Source of the DNA: an uncultured Pseudomonadales bacterium
Lineage (GTDB): Bacteria > Pseudomonadota > Gammaproteobacteria > Pseudomonadales > CANNCY01
Direction: 5' to 3'
Assembly (NCBI GenBank): GCA_947503335.1
Contig: CANNCY010000003.1
Location: forward strand, 1-64,000
DNA length: 64,000 nucleotides
The notes beneath the pieces are model-generated. The model had not been told where the DNA came from. It ran no database searches and saw nothing but the letters and a program-made list of their open reading frames with translations. Each line of letters opens with the position of its first letter. Position 1 is the first letter of the stretch. Positions 27,941-37,736 of the stretch are shown piece after piece. A program made the position numbers and the translations under genes.

Positions 27941-28847
27941 GCTGTTTTTGTTCATTGCGTGCTCTTGGATGAGCGCGATCATATACTTTACTTAGGTGTT
28001 GAAAATCCATATGGGTATAGATTTGTGTAGTGCTGATGTCAGCGTGACCCAGTAGCTCTTGTACAGCACGCAAATCTGAAGAGGATTCTAGCATGTGTGT
28101 CGCGAAAGAATGCCGCAACATATGAGGGTGAACATGCTGACCAAGAGCACCTGATTGGGCGAGTTGCGATAGCCGTTGTTGAATCGAGCGAACTGTCAGC
28201 GCGGTGCCTTTCTTACTACAAAAGATTGCTCCCTCTTTACCAGAGGGTGAAACTTTCGACCACGCGTTTAGTGCATTTAATGCCTTGCGCCCAACGGGTA
28301 GAACTCGCGTTTTATTGCCTTTACCGGTAACTCTAATGTCGCCTTGGGTTGTATCGATCGCCTGCCAAGTTGCTGAGGCTAGTTCGCTTAGTCGCAAGCC
28401 TGAACTATAAAATAACTCAGCCATCGCTAGGTCACGTATTTTGTGCCAGTCGTCGGCTGACTGATTAAGAAGCTGTTGGCATTGATCAACATCTAGCACA
28501 TTGGGTAACTTGCGAGCGCGTTTGGGCGCCCTAATGCCTGTGGTTGGATCTTTGAACCGCTGCCCAAATTTATACTGCAGATACTTATACAAGCCTTTAA
28601 TGGCGCTTAGTTGCCGGCCGATTGTCGCTGGTGATTTACCGGCACGGTTTAGGTGTGCAACAAAGCTGCGTACCGCGAAGCTATCAACCTTTTCAACCGT
28701 TAACTGATTTTCGATGACGTAAGCGTCAAATACTAGTAAGTCGCGCTGATAGTTGACAAGGGTATTGGGCGAGAGCTGCCGTTCGATCTTAAGATAGTCG
28801 AGATAGTTTTCAAACAGGGGCGAGCTAAACTCGCCAAGTCTACTCAC
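27933..28847 (-). CDS. xerC: tyrosine recombinase XerC
   Basis: 304 aa. N-terminal SAM-like DNA-binding domain and C-terminal catalytic domain. All active residues are seen: Arg152 (YSSGLRLSEL), Lys176, His242 and Arg245 (HPHMLRHSFATH), His268 (LLGHADIS) and Tyr277 (TTQIYTH). With XerD it resolves chromosome dimers at dif. Overlaps the DUF484 gene by 4 nt and the HAD gene by 8 nt, as part of the conserved dapF-DUF484-xerC-HAD cluster. Confidence 0.96.
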   Translation of the reverse strand: MSRLGEFSSPLFENYLDYLKIERQLSPNTLVNYQRDLLVFDAYVIENQLTVEKVDSFAVRSFVAHLNRAGKSPATIGRQLSAIKGLYKYLQYKFGQRFKDPTTGIRAPKRARKLPNVLDVDQCQQLLNQSADDWHKIRDLAMAELFYSSGLRLSELASATWQAIDTTQGDIRVTGKGNKTRVLPVGRKALNALNAWSKVSPSGKEGAIFCSKKGTALTVRSIQQRLSQLAQSGALGQHVHPHMLRHSFATHMLESSSDLRAVQELLGHADISTTQIYTHMDFQHLSKVYDRAHPRARNEQKQHD

Positions 28848-29515
28848 AGAATACTTTCAAGCTGCCTTGGTAGGATGCGGTTTACCACATCGGCAACATA
28901 GCTTAAGAACAGGGTACCTACACTGCTCTTATATTTAGTTGGGTCTGAACTGCCTAACACTAACACACCAAAGGTTTGACCGTCGTTTAACGGTGCTACT
29001 GCTATAGATTTGGGCTGTTCGTAGTTAGGGAACAAAAAATTGACCTCATGCTCTTGTAGCATGCCACAAATAGGTCGATTGCTACGCATTACACCGCCAA
29101 TTTCTTGCTTTGCCTCAGAAATAGAGCGCATGGGCAATTGCAACGCTGAATCGGCTTCACCAAATAGCCAGATGTGGCAAAACTCTACCTGATAATCATT
29201 GATTAACTTGTCAACAAGTACATGGCAGGTTGAAGAAGCGGTTTCGCATTCTAATAGCGACAGAACCAGTCGCTGGGTGCGCTCAAACAGTCGGTCATTC
29301 TCTTTGGCGACGTCCATTAGACGAGAAAGGCGCTGACGCATTTCGACATTGCGGTCTTTTAGCAGCTCGGCTTGGCGCTCCATTAATGAGATGGCACCAC
29401 CGGTTTCGTGTGGTAGCTTGATCGACATCAGCAGATCGGGCTGTTCAGACAAGAATTCAGGATTGTCTTTTAGAAAGCTCGTCACCTGCGAAGGTGTAAG
29501 TGGCGCTTGGCTCAT
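28844..29515 (-). CDS. DUF484 family protein
   Basis: 223 aa. The N-terminus (PLTPSQVTSFLKDNPEFL) and the short coiled coil that follows (RQAELLKDRNVEMRQRLSRL) are typical of DUF484, with a GAF-like domain in the second half (VAPLNDGQTFGVLVLGSSD). Function unknown; almost always found between dapF and xerC. Its ends overlap both neighbours by 4 nt. Confidence 0.92.
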   Translation of the reverse strand: MSQAPLTPSQVTSFLKDNPEFLSEQPDLLMSIKLPHETGGAISLMERQAELLKDRNVEMRQRLSRLMDVAKENDRLFERTQRLVLSLLECETASSTCHVLVDKLINDYQVEFCHIWLFGEADSALQLPMRSISEAKQEIGGVMRSNRPICGMLQEHEVNFLFPNYEQPKSIAVAPLNDGQTFGVLVLGSSDPTKYKSSVGTLFLSYVADVVNRILPRQLESIL

Positions 29516-30330
29516 ATTTTTATTTGACCATGAAATACTTTAATCGCTGATCCTGCCATCATAACGTGATGATTGCGACCTCGCCAGTCGATCTTTAGAT
29601 CTCCACCTGATAAAGACACCTTGACGCTATGATTGAGCAAATTTTGTTCTATGCCGGTGGCCGCTGCCGCGCAGGCACCTGTACCACAGGCTAAGGTCTC
29701 GCCGGCGCCTCGTTCGTATACGCGCAATTTAATATGATCACGCGACATAATCTCTCTAAAACCAACGTTTACGCCCTCGGCAAACCCAGCATTGGCTTGA
29801 ATTCTCTGTGCGATTGGAGCGATGTCTAGTTTATCAAGCGATTCGACATCTACGATGACATGGGGATTGCCAACTGACACTATAGGGTAATGCTGATCTT
29901 CGATTTCAGCTAATAAGCCGTCAGTTGCACCATTAAAGGGCAAAGACGACGGCTTGAAATTGGGTTTGCCCATATCAACAATCGCGTTGTGCTTACCGCT
30001 TAGTGATACATTAAAACGGGCCGTCTTAGTTGACATTGACAGGCTGCGCTTTGTTGTGAGCCCCGCCTGATAGGCAAATTGAGCGATACAGCGCGCACCA
30101 TTGCCACAGTGGCCAGCTTCAGAACCATCACTGTTGTAGATGCGATAAAAAAAATCGTCATCTGAACGCGTTGGCGGCTCTAGCATTAATAGCTGATCAC
30201 AACCGATACCAAAATGGCGATCACACAGTTTACGAATCTTTGCTGGTGAAAGCTTTATTAGCTGGGTAACTGCATCGATAACGATAAAGTCGTTGCCAAG
30301 CCCCTGCATTTTTGTGAACTTTAAAATCAT
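29512..30330 (-). CDS. dapF: diaminopimelate epimerase
   Basis: 272 aa. Interconverts LL- and meso-diaminopimelate for lysine and peptidoglycan. The two catalytic cysteines are present, Cys75 in AGHCGNGARC and the second in LACGTGACAAAA, with the N-terminal MQGLGNDF signature. Lies 8 nt after lysA in the same operon, placing two consecutive steps of lysine synthesis together. Overlaps DUF484 by 4 nt. Confidence 0.97.
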   Translation of the reverse strand: MILKFTKMQGLGNDFIVIDAVTQLIKLSPAKIRKLCDRHFGIGCDQLLMLEPPTRSDDDFFYRIYNSDGSEAGHCGNGARCIAQFAYQAGLTTKRSLSMSTKTARFNVSLSGKHNAIVDMGKPNFKPSSLPFNGATDGLLAEIEDQHYPIVSVGNPHVIVDVESLDKLDIAPIAQRIQANAGFAEGVNVGFREIMSRDHIKLRVYERGAGETLACGTGACAAAATGIEQNLLNHSVKVSLSGGDLKIDWRGRNHHVMMAGSAIKVFHGQIKI

Positions 30331-30338
30331 AGTCTGCC

Positions 30339-31583
30339 TTAGGGTAGCAGCGATTCGCCGCGTACCAAGTCGCTTAAGCTTTCGCGCTGGCGAATCACAT
30401 AAGCCTTGTCGCCATCGATCATCAATTCGGCTGCGCGAGGGCGACTATTGTAGTTACTGCTCATTGTAAACCCATAGGCGCCACTAGAGCGAATGGCTAA
30501 AAATTCGCCCACGGCTGTGTTGATGGTGCGACCTTTGGCAATAAAGTCGCCAGTTTCACAAATTGGGCCGACCAAATCGGCAGTGTAAGTGTCGCGGTCT
30601 TGTTCAACTACCGGTACAACTTTCTGTTCTGCTTGATACAGTGCAGGGCGCAACAGGTCGTTCATCGCAGCGTCGATAATCGCGAATTTACGATCTTCGC
30701 CCTGTTTTAGATGCAGCAACTTGGTCACTAGGATACCCGCATTGGCGGCGATTGAACGCCCAGGCTCTAGCACCAGTGAGACATTTCTATCGCCAAGTCG
30801 CTCGTCTACTCTAGCCATAAATTGAGCGGGTGATGGCGGTTGTTCATCAATATAAGGTACGCCCAAACCGCCCCCGAGATCTACGTGCTTTAAGGAGATA
30901 CCTTCACTAGCAAGCGTATCGATTTGATCAATAAGTATATCTAGGGCATCTAACAACGGGCCATCGTCGGTCAATTGGCTGCCGATATGGCAGTCGATAC
31001 CCAGAGGATTAAGGTGTTGATGTTGATGGGCAAAACGATAGAGATCAGGTGCATCAGTCATTTTGATGCCAAATTTGTTTTGCTTCAGCCCAGTCGATAT
31101 ATAGGGGTGCGTTTTTGGGTCGACGTTTGGATTGACGCGAATTGAGATTGGCGCCTGGGTATTTAAGCGCTCGGCAATAGCGGCAATTTGATGCAATTCA
31201 GACGGGCTTTCTACGTTAAAACAATGAATGCCGATCTGTAGCGCACGTTCAATTTCGGATTCAGTTTTGCCAACGCCAGAGAAAACAATACGACTAGGGC
31301 TTGCCCCTGCCAGCAGCACGCGTTCTAACTCGCCCCCTGATACGATATCGAACCCTGCACCGAGTCGCGCCAGCAAATTGAGTACAGCGATGTTGCTGTT
31401 GGCTTTAACGGCGTAGCAAATCATTAGGTCGCGATTTGGCATTGCGTTGGCATAGGCATGATAGTGCCGTTCTAGGGTTGCGCGGCTGTAGATAAACAGT
31501 GGCGTACCGAACTGTTCAGCTAATTGCGCTACATCTGTCTGCTCAGCCATTAATCGGCCTTGAACATGATTAAAGAAATCCAT
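30339..31583 (-). CDS. lysA: diaminopimelate decarboxylase
   Basis: 414 aa. Decarboxylates meso-diaminopimelate to lysine using PLP. Lys60 in MICYAVKANSN is the PLP lysine; the phosphate-binding and substrate motifs HVDLGGGLGVPY, LEPGRSI and GPICETGDF are intact. The start codon follows the lptM stop by only 2 nt, so coupled translation is likely. Confidence 0.97.
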   Translation of the reverse strand: MDFFNHVQGRLMAEQTDVAQLAEQFGTPLFIYSRATLERHYHAYANAMPNRDLMICYAVKANSNIAVLNLLARLGAGFDIVSGGELERVLLAGASPSRIVFSGVGKTESEIERALQIGIHCFNVESPSELHQIAAIAERLNTQAPISIRVNPNVDPKTHPYISTGLKQNKFGIKMTDAPDLYRFAHQHQHLNPLGIDCHIGSQLTDDGPLLDALDILIDQIDTLASEGISLKHVDLGGGLGVPYIDEQPPSPAQFMARVDERLGDRNVSLVLEPGRSIAANAGILVTKLLHLKQGEDRKFAIIDAAMNDLLRPALYQAEQKVVPVVEQDRDTYTADLVGPICETGDFIAKGRTINTAVGEFLAIRSSGAYGFTMSSNYNSRPRAAELMIDGDKAYVIRQRESLSDLVRGESLLP

Positions 31584-31585
31584 GG

Positions 31586-31705
31586 TTACGACTCTTTTTG
31601 TTCGACCGGTTCAGCCTTTTCTTCGGGCAAATACAGTGGCGCCTTTTGCCCGCAGCCTGCTAGTAGAGTAATCGTAATAAAGGCTAGTGCTAGACGGTGT
31701 TTCAT
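31586..31705 (-). CDS. lptM: LptM-like small lipoprotein
   Basis: 39 aa, translated from the sequence by hand; too short for usual ORF cut-offs. It reads [20 protein letters not shown], then [19 protein letters not shown]. The lipobox LLAGC gives a mature lipoprotein starting at Cys18, followed by the family core [10 protein letters not shown]. LptM (YifL) binds the LptDE lipopolysaccharide translocon and helps its oxidative maturation. The start overlaps the argH stop (ATGA) and the stop lies 2 nt before lysA. The same position before lysA/dapF is known in Pseudomonas and E. coli. Confidence 0.92.
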   Translation of the reverse strand: MKHRLALAFITITLLAGCGQKAPLYLPEEKAEPVEQKES

Positions 31706-33105
31706 TGCGTATCACCTTGTAAAAAGTCTATGGCAGCCTGTGCTTGAATACGTACCTGATTAGGCGCTGTACCGCCTAGATGGTCGCGCGCACTAACAGA
31801 GCCTTCTAGTGTAAGTACATCAAACACATCTTTGTCGATCGCCTGTGAGAACTGACTTAGCTCGGGTAGGCTTAATTCTGACAGATCTTTGTTTTGCTCG
31901 ATCGCATAGGCAACAGACTGGCCTACGATTTCGTGCGCTTCTCTGAATGGGATTTGTTTTCGAACCAAGTAGTCTGCAAGGTCTGTTGCTGTAGAGAAGC
32001 CCTGAAAAGCAGCAGCTCGCATAGATTCGGGCTTACTCTTTACGTTAGGAACCATGTCGGCAAAAGCACGCAAGCTGTCAAACAGTGTGTCGGCGGTGTC
32101 AAATAGAGGTTCTTTATCTTCTTGGTTATCTTTGTTGTAAGCCAAGGGCTGTGACTTCATGAGGGTTAACAGGCTAATCAGGTGCCCGTTTACACGACCG
32201 GTTTTGCCCCGAATTAGTTCGGGCACGTCGGGATTCTTTTTCTGTGGCATGATTGATGAACCAGTACAAAAACGATCTGGGATATCAACAAAATTAAATT
32301 GTGACGACGCCCAAATAACTAATTCTTCAGACATACGAGAGAGGTGCGTCATTACTAATGCTGCAGTGCTGCAAAACTCAATCGCAAAATCACGATCGCT
32401 AACACTATCTAGTGAGTTGCGCGAAGGGCGAGAAAAGCCAAGGGCTGATGCTGTTTGCTCACGATCAATGTTGAATGTAGTGCCTGCAAGTGCAGCGGCG
32501 CCTAGTGGCGAAACGTTGACGCGTTTTTGACAATCAATCAAACGGTCATAGTCGCGATCTAGCATCTCGTACCAAGCAAGAAGATGGTGCCCAAATGTGA
32601 TTGGCTGTGCTGTTTGCAGGTGTGTAAAGCCTGGCATGATGGTATCAGCTTCAGTTAGGGCAAGTTGTGCAATGCCCAGTTGCAATCGGCGCATCTCTTT
32701 GGCGATATCGTCAATGGTAGTTCTAAGCCATAGGCGAATATCAGTAGCCACCTGGTCGTTTCGTGAACGCCCTGTATGAAGTTTCTTGCCTGCATCCCCA
32801 ATAAGGTGGGTTAGCGCGTGTTCGATGTTCATGTGCACATCTTCTAGTTCGATAGACCAGCTAAACTCGCCCGATTCGATTTGTGCAGCGATTTTGTCTA
32901 AGCCCCAATGAATTTGCTTAGCCTCTTCTTCAGTGAGAATGCCGACAGAAGCAAGCATATCTGCATGGGCTTTAGAGCCGGCGATGTCTTCTTTATAGAG
33001 GCGTTGATCAAATTGTGCAGAGGCAGTAAAACGTTGAACAAAGGCATCTGTAGGCTCTTGAAATCGCCCGCCCCAGGTGCTGCTTGTATTATCAGTTTTA
33101 TTCAT
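31702..33105 (-). CDS. argH: argininosuccinate lyase
   Basis: 467 aa, normal length. Last step of arginine synthesis, releasing fumarate. The superfamily signature [12 protein letters not shown] (near residue 285) carries the catalytic serine region; [13 protein letters not shown] and the N-terminal WGGRF are also typical. First gene of the reverse-strand operon argH-lptM-lysA-dapF-DUF484-xerC-HAD, divergent from algZ as in Pseudomonas. Confidence 0.97.
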   Translation of the reverse strand: MNKTDNTSSTWGGRFQEPTDAFVQRFTASAQFDQRLYKEDIAGSKAHADMLASVGILTEEEAKQIHWGLDKIAAQIESGEFSWSIELEDVHMNIEHALTHLIGDAGKKLHTGRSRNDQVATDIRLWLRTTIDDIAKEMRRLQLGIAQLALTEADTIMPGFTHLQTAQPITFGHHLLAWYEMLDRDYDRLIDCQKRVNVSPLGAAALAGTTFNIDREQTASALGFSRPSRNSLDSVSDRDFAIEFCSTAALVMTHLSRMSEELVIWASSQFNFVDIPDRFCTGSSIMPQKKNPDVPELIRGKTGRVNGHLISLLTLMKSQPLAYNKDNQEDKEPLFDTADTLFDSLRAFADMVPNVKSKPESMRAAAFQGFSTATDLADYLVRKQIPFREAHEIVGQSVAYAIEQNKDLSELSLPELSQFSQAIDKDVFDVLTLEGSVSARDHLGGTAPNQVRIQAQAAIDFLQGDTQ

Positions 33106-33197
33106 GGGTAAAATCGCTGTAAACTCGAACTATTGTGCGTACAGAGTATACCAATAACAGTGGTACGTAATTAACCTATTTGCGCAGTGTGAACATT

Positions 33198-34217
33198 ATG
33201 GTCATAGATCGACGCACTGATGTACTGACATCAGAAAATATATATAGCATCGCCTCAGCATCGACGGTGGTTGCCGTTCTTTGGGTTATCGCAAGTGAGC
33301 TACTAGTATCGGGGTTTTTCCACTTCGATTTGTTGCGTGCGTTAACTAATAGTTTGGTTGTTGTGTGTGCAACGCTGTTAAGTTTGTTTGTGTTATTCAA
33401 GTCTCAGGCAACGTTGGCGCGGCTAAGCATGCCTCAGGGCATCATGGCAGTGTTTTTGATTGTCACCCTATTCACCGCGACATCTCGCGTCGTTGTACAG
33501 GGCATTGGGTCGGCCGAGGTGATCGTTGATATTATCATCTCAAGTGCATTGATAAGTGCAGCTGTGGTTGCTGTTATATTTAGATGGTCGGCTAGCGTCG
33601 CACGCCAGAATAGGCATCAGCGAGCAGAGGCAAATGCTAGAGTACAGGCGTTACAATCGCGTATTAGGCCGCATTTTTTATTTAATAGTATGAACACCAT
33701 CGCAAGTTTGATCGCTGTCGACCCCGAGCGAGCTGAAACTGCGGTAGAAGACTTATCAGAACTATTTAGGGCAGCTTTAGCTGATTCTGCGGTAGAGATC
33801 GATGTGTCTCGTGAACTAGAAATGTGTCGTAAGTACCTTGATATTGAAGCGCTGCGCATGGGTAATCGACTTCGCGTAGATTGGAATATCGACGAGAGCC
33901 TTCTGTCGCAAAAGCTACCAGCACTGTCGGTGCAGCCGTTGCTTGAGAATGCAATCTATCACGGTATACAACCTCGTACTGAGGGCGGATTAATTGAGGT
34001 GGCCCTAGAGCAGTTAGATACTCAGTTCGTTGTGAGAATCGCTAATCCTAGTAATGACGAGGAGCAATCGTCGCACCGCGGTAATCGCATGGCGCTGAAC
34101 AACATTAAAGAGCGGCTAGATGCGTTGTATGGCCGCGAAGGTAGTTTGGCCGCACAGCGTATTGAAGATAAGTATGTAGTAGAACTGAAGATTCCCCTAA
34201 ACGGAGAAGATACATGA
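33198..34217 (+). CDS. algZ: LytS-family sensor histidine kinase AlgZ/FimS
   Basis: 339 aa from ATG 33198; TTG 33180 and GTG 33189 are also open and no start has a good ribosome site. Four membrane segments lie in residues about 20-130, followed by a short linker and a His_kinase domain with His159 (RIRPHFLFNSMNTI) and the N-box LLENAIYHGI. The partner is the response regulator encoded next with an ATGA overlap. In Pseudomonas the pair controls alginate, type IV pili and virulence genes; here the link to pilus genes is an inference. Confidence 0.88.
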   Translation: MVIDRRTDVLTSENIYSIASASTVVAVLWVIASELLVSGFFHFDLLRALTNSLVVVCATLLSLFVLFKSQATLARLSMPQGIMAVFLIVTLFTATSRVVVQGIGSAEVIVDIIISSALISAAVVAVIFRWSASVARQNRHQRAEANARVQALQSRIRPHFLFNSMNTIASLIAVDPERAETAVEDLSELFRAALADSAVEIDVSRELEMCRKYLDIEALRMGNRLRVDWNIDESLLSQKLPALSVQPLLENAIYHGIQPRTEGGLIEVALEQLDTQFVVRIANPSNDEEQSSHRGNRMALNNIKERLDALYGREGSLAAQRIEDKYVVELKIPLNGEDT

Positions 34218-34942
34218 AGGTACTCATAGTTGATGACGAGCAGTTAGCGCGCATGCGTTTGTGTCGAATGATTGACGATCTAGATGATTATCAGGTCGCT
34301 GGCGAGGCTGAAAATGGCCAACAAGCTGTCGACATGGCTAAGCAACTGTTACCCGATGTAGTGTTGCTAGATGTGCGAATGCCAGGCATGGATGGTATGG
34401 AGGCGGCCGCACTAATGGCAGAAATTGAGCCGGCGCCGGCGGTCATTTTTTGTACGGCTTACGACGAGTACGCGTTAGAGGCATTTGATCGCCATGCGGT
34501 GGGCTATTTATTAAAGCCGGTTAAGCGTGCTGGTTTACAAGATGCGCTGCAACGCGCTGTCACCTTAAATCGTGCCCAGATCAGCATGATGGAGTCTGAA
34601 GAAGCCGGAGGAACCAAGCATATATCCGCGAAAACGCACCGTGGTATCGAGTTGATTGCACTAAGTTCAGTAAGGTTTTTTCAGGCTGACCAAAAATATG
34701 TGACTGTTCATCACGCTGATGGTGAAACACTTATTGATGAGCCCTTGAAAGAGCTAGAAGAGCGGCTAGGGCAGGCCTTTGTGCGTGTACACCGTAATGC
34801 CCTAGTGCATGTAAGCTCTATCGAGGGGCTAGAACGTGACAGTGAAGGGCAATATCGCCTCGCAATGAAGGGGATCGAGGCAAAGCCGCAGGTAAGCCGT
34901 AGGCACGTAAGCGAGATCAAGGCATTACTGACAGGGCTTTAA
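34214..34942 (+). CDS. algR: LytTR response regulator AlgR
   Basis: 242 aa. Receiver domain residues 1-120 with phosphoacceptor Asp53 (VVLLDVRMPGMDG), acidic pair DDE and Lys in YLLKPVK. C-terminal LytTR DNA-binding domain (FFQADQKYVTVHHADGE, FVRVHRNALV). Overlaps algZ by 4 nt. Located upstream of hemC exactly as algR is in Pseudomonas. Confidence 0.93.
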   Translation: MKVLIVDDEQLARMRLCRMIDDLDDYQVAGEAENGQQAVDMAKQLLPDVVLLDVRMPGMDGMEAAALMAEIEPAPAVIFCTAYDEYALEAFDRHAVGYLLKPVKRAGLQDALQRAVTLNRAQISMMESEEAGGTKHISAKTHRGIELIALSSVRFFQADQKYVTVHHADGETLIDEPLKELEERLGQAFVRVHRNALVHVSSIEGLERDSEGQYRLAMKGIEAKPQVSRRHVSEIKALLTGL

Positions 34943-35003
34943 GCTTGGGTAAATGCGTTAAGGGTAGTAGCCTAGATAGTAGTAGTCAGTACGAGATAAA
35001 CGA

Positions 35004-35927
35004 ATGAGCATCGAAAAGCTAACCATTGCAACCCGCAGTAGCCCATTAGCGCTTTGGCAGGCGCACTATGTGCGTGATCGCTTGAACCACTTTTGGCCTG
35101 AATTACAGGTTGAGCTGCTAGAGATGACCACCAGAGGCGACAAGATTCTAGATACGCCTTTGGCGAAAATCGGCGGCAAAGGGCTTTTTGTGAAGGAGCT
35201 TGAGCACGCGATGTTAGAAGGCGTTGCAGATATTGCTGTGCATTCGATGAAAGATGTACCGATGGAGTTTCCGCAAGGCTTAGAACTGGGTGTTATTTGC
35301 GAGCGTGAAGATCCTCGTGATGCCTTTGTGAGCAATCAATACTATAGCATCGATGATCTACCACAGGGTGCGGTAGTCGGCACATCTAGTTTGCGCCGCC
35401 AGTGTCAGCTTAAGGCAATGCGCTCAGATTTAGTGATTAAGGACCTGCGCGGTAACGTAGGTACACGCCTGCGCAAATTAGATGATGGCGATTATGATGC
35501 AATCATCTTGGCTGGCGCAGGCTTGATTCGCTTAGGGCTATCAACGCGTATTGCCCAGTTTTTGCCATTAGATCAATCGCTGCCCGCAGGTGGGCAAGGG
35601 GCCGTAGGTATTGAACTACGCGTCGGCGATACCCGTGTAGCTCAGTTGCTCGAACCCCTACACTGTGAGCAAACAGCGCGGCGCGTAACGGCCGAGCGAG
35701 CATTGAATCGCCATCTGAATGGCGGTTGCCAAGTGCCGATCGCTTGTTATGCAACACTTCAAGAAGACGGCGAGATTGAGCTAACTGGGCGCGTCGGTGA
35801 TATTGAAACGGGCGAGATGATTGAGCGGGTCGCCTCTGGGCAGTTACCGGCTGAATTGGGTGTGGCTGTTGCTGAGCAGCTGCTTGATGCTGGCGCTCGC
35901 CCGATGCTAGCCAAGGCTGGTCTTTGA
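35004..35927 (+). CDS. hemC: porphobilinogen deaminase (hydroxymethylbilane synthase)
   Basis: 307 aa. Joins four porphobilinogen units in tetrapyrrole synthesis. The dipyrromethane cofactor cysteine is Cys242 in [11 protein letters not shown]. Conserved arginines in [11 protein letters not shown] and [11 protein letters not shown], and catalytic Asp in the loop after FVKELEHAM, are present. First of hemC-hemD-hemX-hemY; its stop overlaps the TTG start of hemD. Confidence 0.97.
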   Translation: MSIEKLTIATRSSPLALWQAHYVRDRLNHFWPELQVELLEMTTRGDKILDTPLAKIGGKGLFVKELEHAMLEGVADIAVHSMKDVPMEFPQGLELGVICEREDPRDAFVSNQYYSIDDLPQGAVVGTSSLRRQCQLKAMRSDLVIKDLRGNVGTRLRKLDDGDYDAIILAGAGLIRLGLSTRIAQFLPLDQSLPAGGQGAVGIELRVGDTRVAQLLEPLHCEQTARRVTAERALNRHLNGGCQVPIACYATLQEDGEIELTGRVGDIETGEMIERVASGQLPAELGVAVAEQLLDAGARPMLAKAGL

Positions 35928-36649
35928 AAATAGTTGTAACACGACCTGCCCATCAAGCGGTTGAGTTAATAGAGGGCCTCAAAGCAATAGGCTGCGAGGC
36001 CGTTTCTGTACCTACAGTACAGATAGAACCCATGTCTTTTTCTGCCATTAGTCAGCCAGATCTATTTATTGTTACTTCGGTCAATGCGGCTCGGTTTTTT
36101 TGCGAGTTGGCGATCACGGTTAACTCGCAACCAATCATCAGCGTTGGGCCAACAACAGCCAGTTACTTAGCTGCGCGCGGTTACTCTGTTACTAGCCCTG
36201 AGCGTCTGTACACATCAGAAGGCGTGCTAGAGCTACCCGACCTGCAACAGGTATCGGGTAAGTGTGTGGCAATCGTAAAGGGTGAAGGCGGTCGAGAAAC
36301 ACTCGCCCAAGCGTTGAAAAAGCGTTCTGCTGTTGTAGAAGAGTGGAACCTGTATCGTAGAGTTGCCCCCTCAAATATCCATTTACCAAGCTTTGAAGGT
36401 GCCGACGTGATCTGGGTTAGTAGCTACGAGAGTTTCACTAATCTTTACCAACTGGGTAGAGAAATATGGCATGATCTGACTAAACTTATATGGATGGTGC
36501 CAAGTCAACGAATAGCCGACATGATTAAAGATCAAGTGGGTCAGGTGACGGTTGCCGATAGCGCTTTAAATAAAGATGTAATTGCACTCTGCCAAGAGAT
36601 TATCAATGACAAAAGAAAGCCCGAAAGAACAGAAGAACGAAATCATTGA
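35924..36649 (+). CDS. hemD: uroporphyrinogen-III synthase
   Basis: 241 aa starting with TTG 35924, which overlaps the hemC stop as TTGA; the product begins [12 protein letters not shown] as expected for HemD. Sequence identity in this family is low, but [22 protein letters not shown] and [11 protein letters not shown] match. It closes and inverts ring D. The 3-prime end overlaps hemX by 44 nt. Confidence 0.9.
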   Translation: MKIVVTRPAHQAVELIEGLKAIGCEAVSVPTVQIEPMSFSAISQPDLFIVTSVNAARFFCELAITVNSQPIISVGPTTASYLAARGYSVTSPERLYTSEGVLELPDLQQVSGKCVAIVKGEGGRETLAQALKKRSAVVEEWNLYRRVAPSNIHLPSFEGADVIWVSSYESFTNLYQLGREIWHDLTKLIWMVPSQRIADMIKDQVGQVTVADSALNKDVIALCQEIINDKRKPERTEERNH

Positions 36650-37736
36650 ACATGCTGATACCCCGGTAGCTGATGACACAGTTGTCGATTCGGGTAAAGA
36701 GAAACTCGATGAAAAGACTCAGGCAACGTCGTCATCTAATGGTCTAGTATGGTTTGCCCTGGTTCTTACTTGGGCGGCGATCGCTGCAGCGGGATATTTA
36801 GGTTGGCCCAAGTACCAAGCGATGCAGGCAGCAGTGCAAATAGCCTCTCAACAAGCAGAGTCTATTAACGAACAGCGATTAGCTATACAAGCGATAGATG
36901 AGAAAAGCTCCGGTGTCCAACAACGGCTAGCGGGGCAGTCAGGGCAAATAACGCAGATCGCATCTCAGTTGCAAGCTGCCGATCAACAGCTTGCTCAGAT
37001 TGCTACTATTAATCAGCAGTTGGTTACCATGGCCGGTAAGGTCGAGCGAGCTACGCGTACTAGTGACGAAAGCTGGCAATTGGCTGAAGTTGAATATCTT
37101 TTGTCATTGGCGCAGCAGCGCGCGCTATTGGGTGCCAGCCCAGAAACTACTTTGCGCATGCTCGACTCGGCTGCGAGTGTACTGACGACAATCGACGAAG
37201 TTGCTACTATTCCGGTTCGCCAAGCAATAGAGAACGACAAGCTGCGGTTAAAGAGTATGAAATCGAGTCAGCGTGTTGATTACTTTCTACGCGTTACAGC
37301 GTTGTTGAATCAAATTGATAGCCTCGCGATGCAAAAGGTGCGTACAAGCGAAGCGCAACGTGAACAAGAAATTGATGCCGACCCAAGTAGCTTTACTGAT
37401 TATATTTCACGCGTGATTCGCGTTAAGAAAGCGGAGCCTCCTAAGCCATTGCGCACCCCTGAGCAAGAACTGTTTTTACGCCAAAATGTGACCATGGATT
37501 TGAAAGTAATGCAGTGGGCATTATTGCAGGGCGAACAGACAGTTTTTGATCAGTCAGTTATCAGTGCACAGAAATGGTTGTCTTGGGGCTTTGATGACTC
37601 GAATCCATTGAAACAGCAATTTGATGAAGGTTTAGATGAGCTAGCTAAACTTGATGTGTCAGTGCAGCAGTCTGTAGAGCTAACTAGCTTGGCAGCCTTT
37701 AAGCTGTTTGCTAGCAGCGGGGAGACTGCCCAATGA
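36606..37736 (+). CDS. hemX: HemX-family membrane protein
   Basis: 376 aa from the ATG at 36606; an upstream TTG is less likely. A charged N-terminus precedes one membrane segment (VWFALVLTWAAIAAAGYLG), then a long coiled coil rich in Gln/Ala (residues about 75-150) and a periplasmic helical domain. HemX is often called uroporphyrin-III methyltransferase by annotation, but this protein lacks any methyltransferase motif; its role is unproven. Sits between hemD and hemY with overlaps. Confidence 0.88.
   Translation: MTKESPKEQKNEIIEHADTPVADDTVVDSGKEKLDEKTQATSSSNGLVWFALVLTWAAIAAAGYLGWPKYQAMQAAVQIASQQAESINEQRLAIQAIDEKSSGVQQRLAGQSGQITQIASQLQAADQQLAQIATINQQLVTMAGKVERATRTSDESWQLAEVEYLLSLAQQRALLGASPETTLRMLDSAASVLTTIDEVATIPVRQAIENDKLRLKSMKSSQRVDYFLRVTALLNQIDSLAMQKVRTSEAQREQEIDADPSSFTDYISRVIRVKKAEPPKPLRTPEQELFLRQNVTMDLKVMQWALLQGEQTVFDQSVISAQKWLSWGFDDSNPLKQQFDEGLDELAKLDVSVQQSVELTSLAAFKLFASSGETAQ

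Noticed and set aside
32159-32530. 123-codon open frame on the + strand
   Set aside because: Antisense to argH across its most conserved region.
36606-37736. Annotation of HemX as uroporphyrinogen-III methyltransferase
   Set aside because: No SAM-binding or CysG-type motifs; the protein is a single-span coiled-coil membrane protein.
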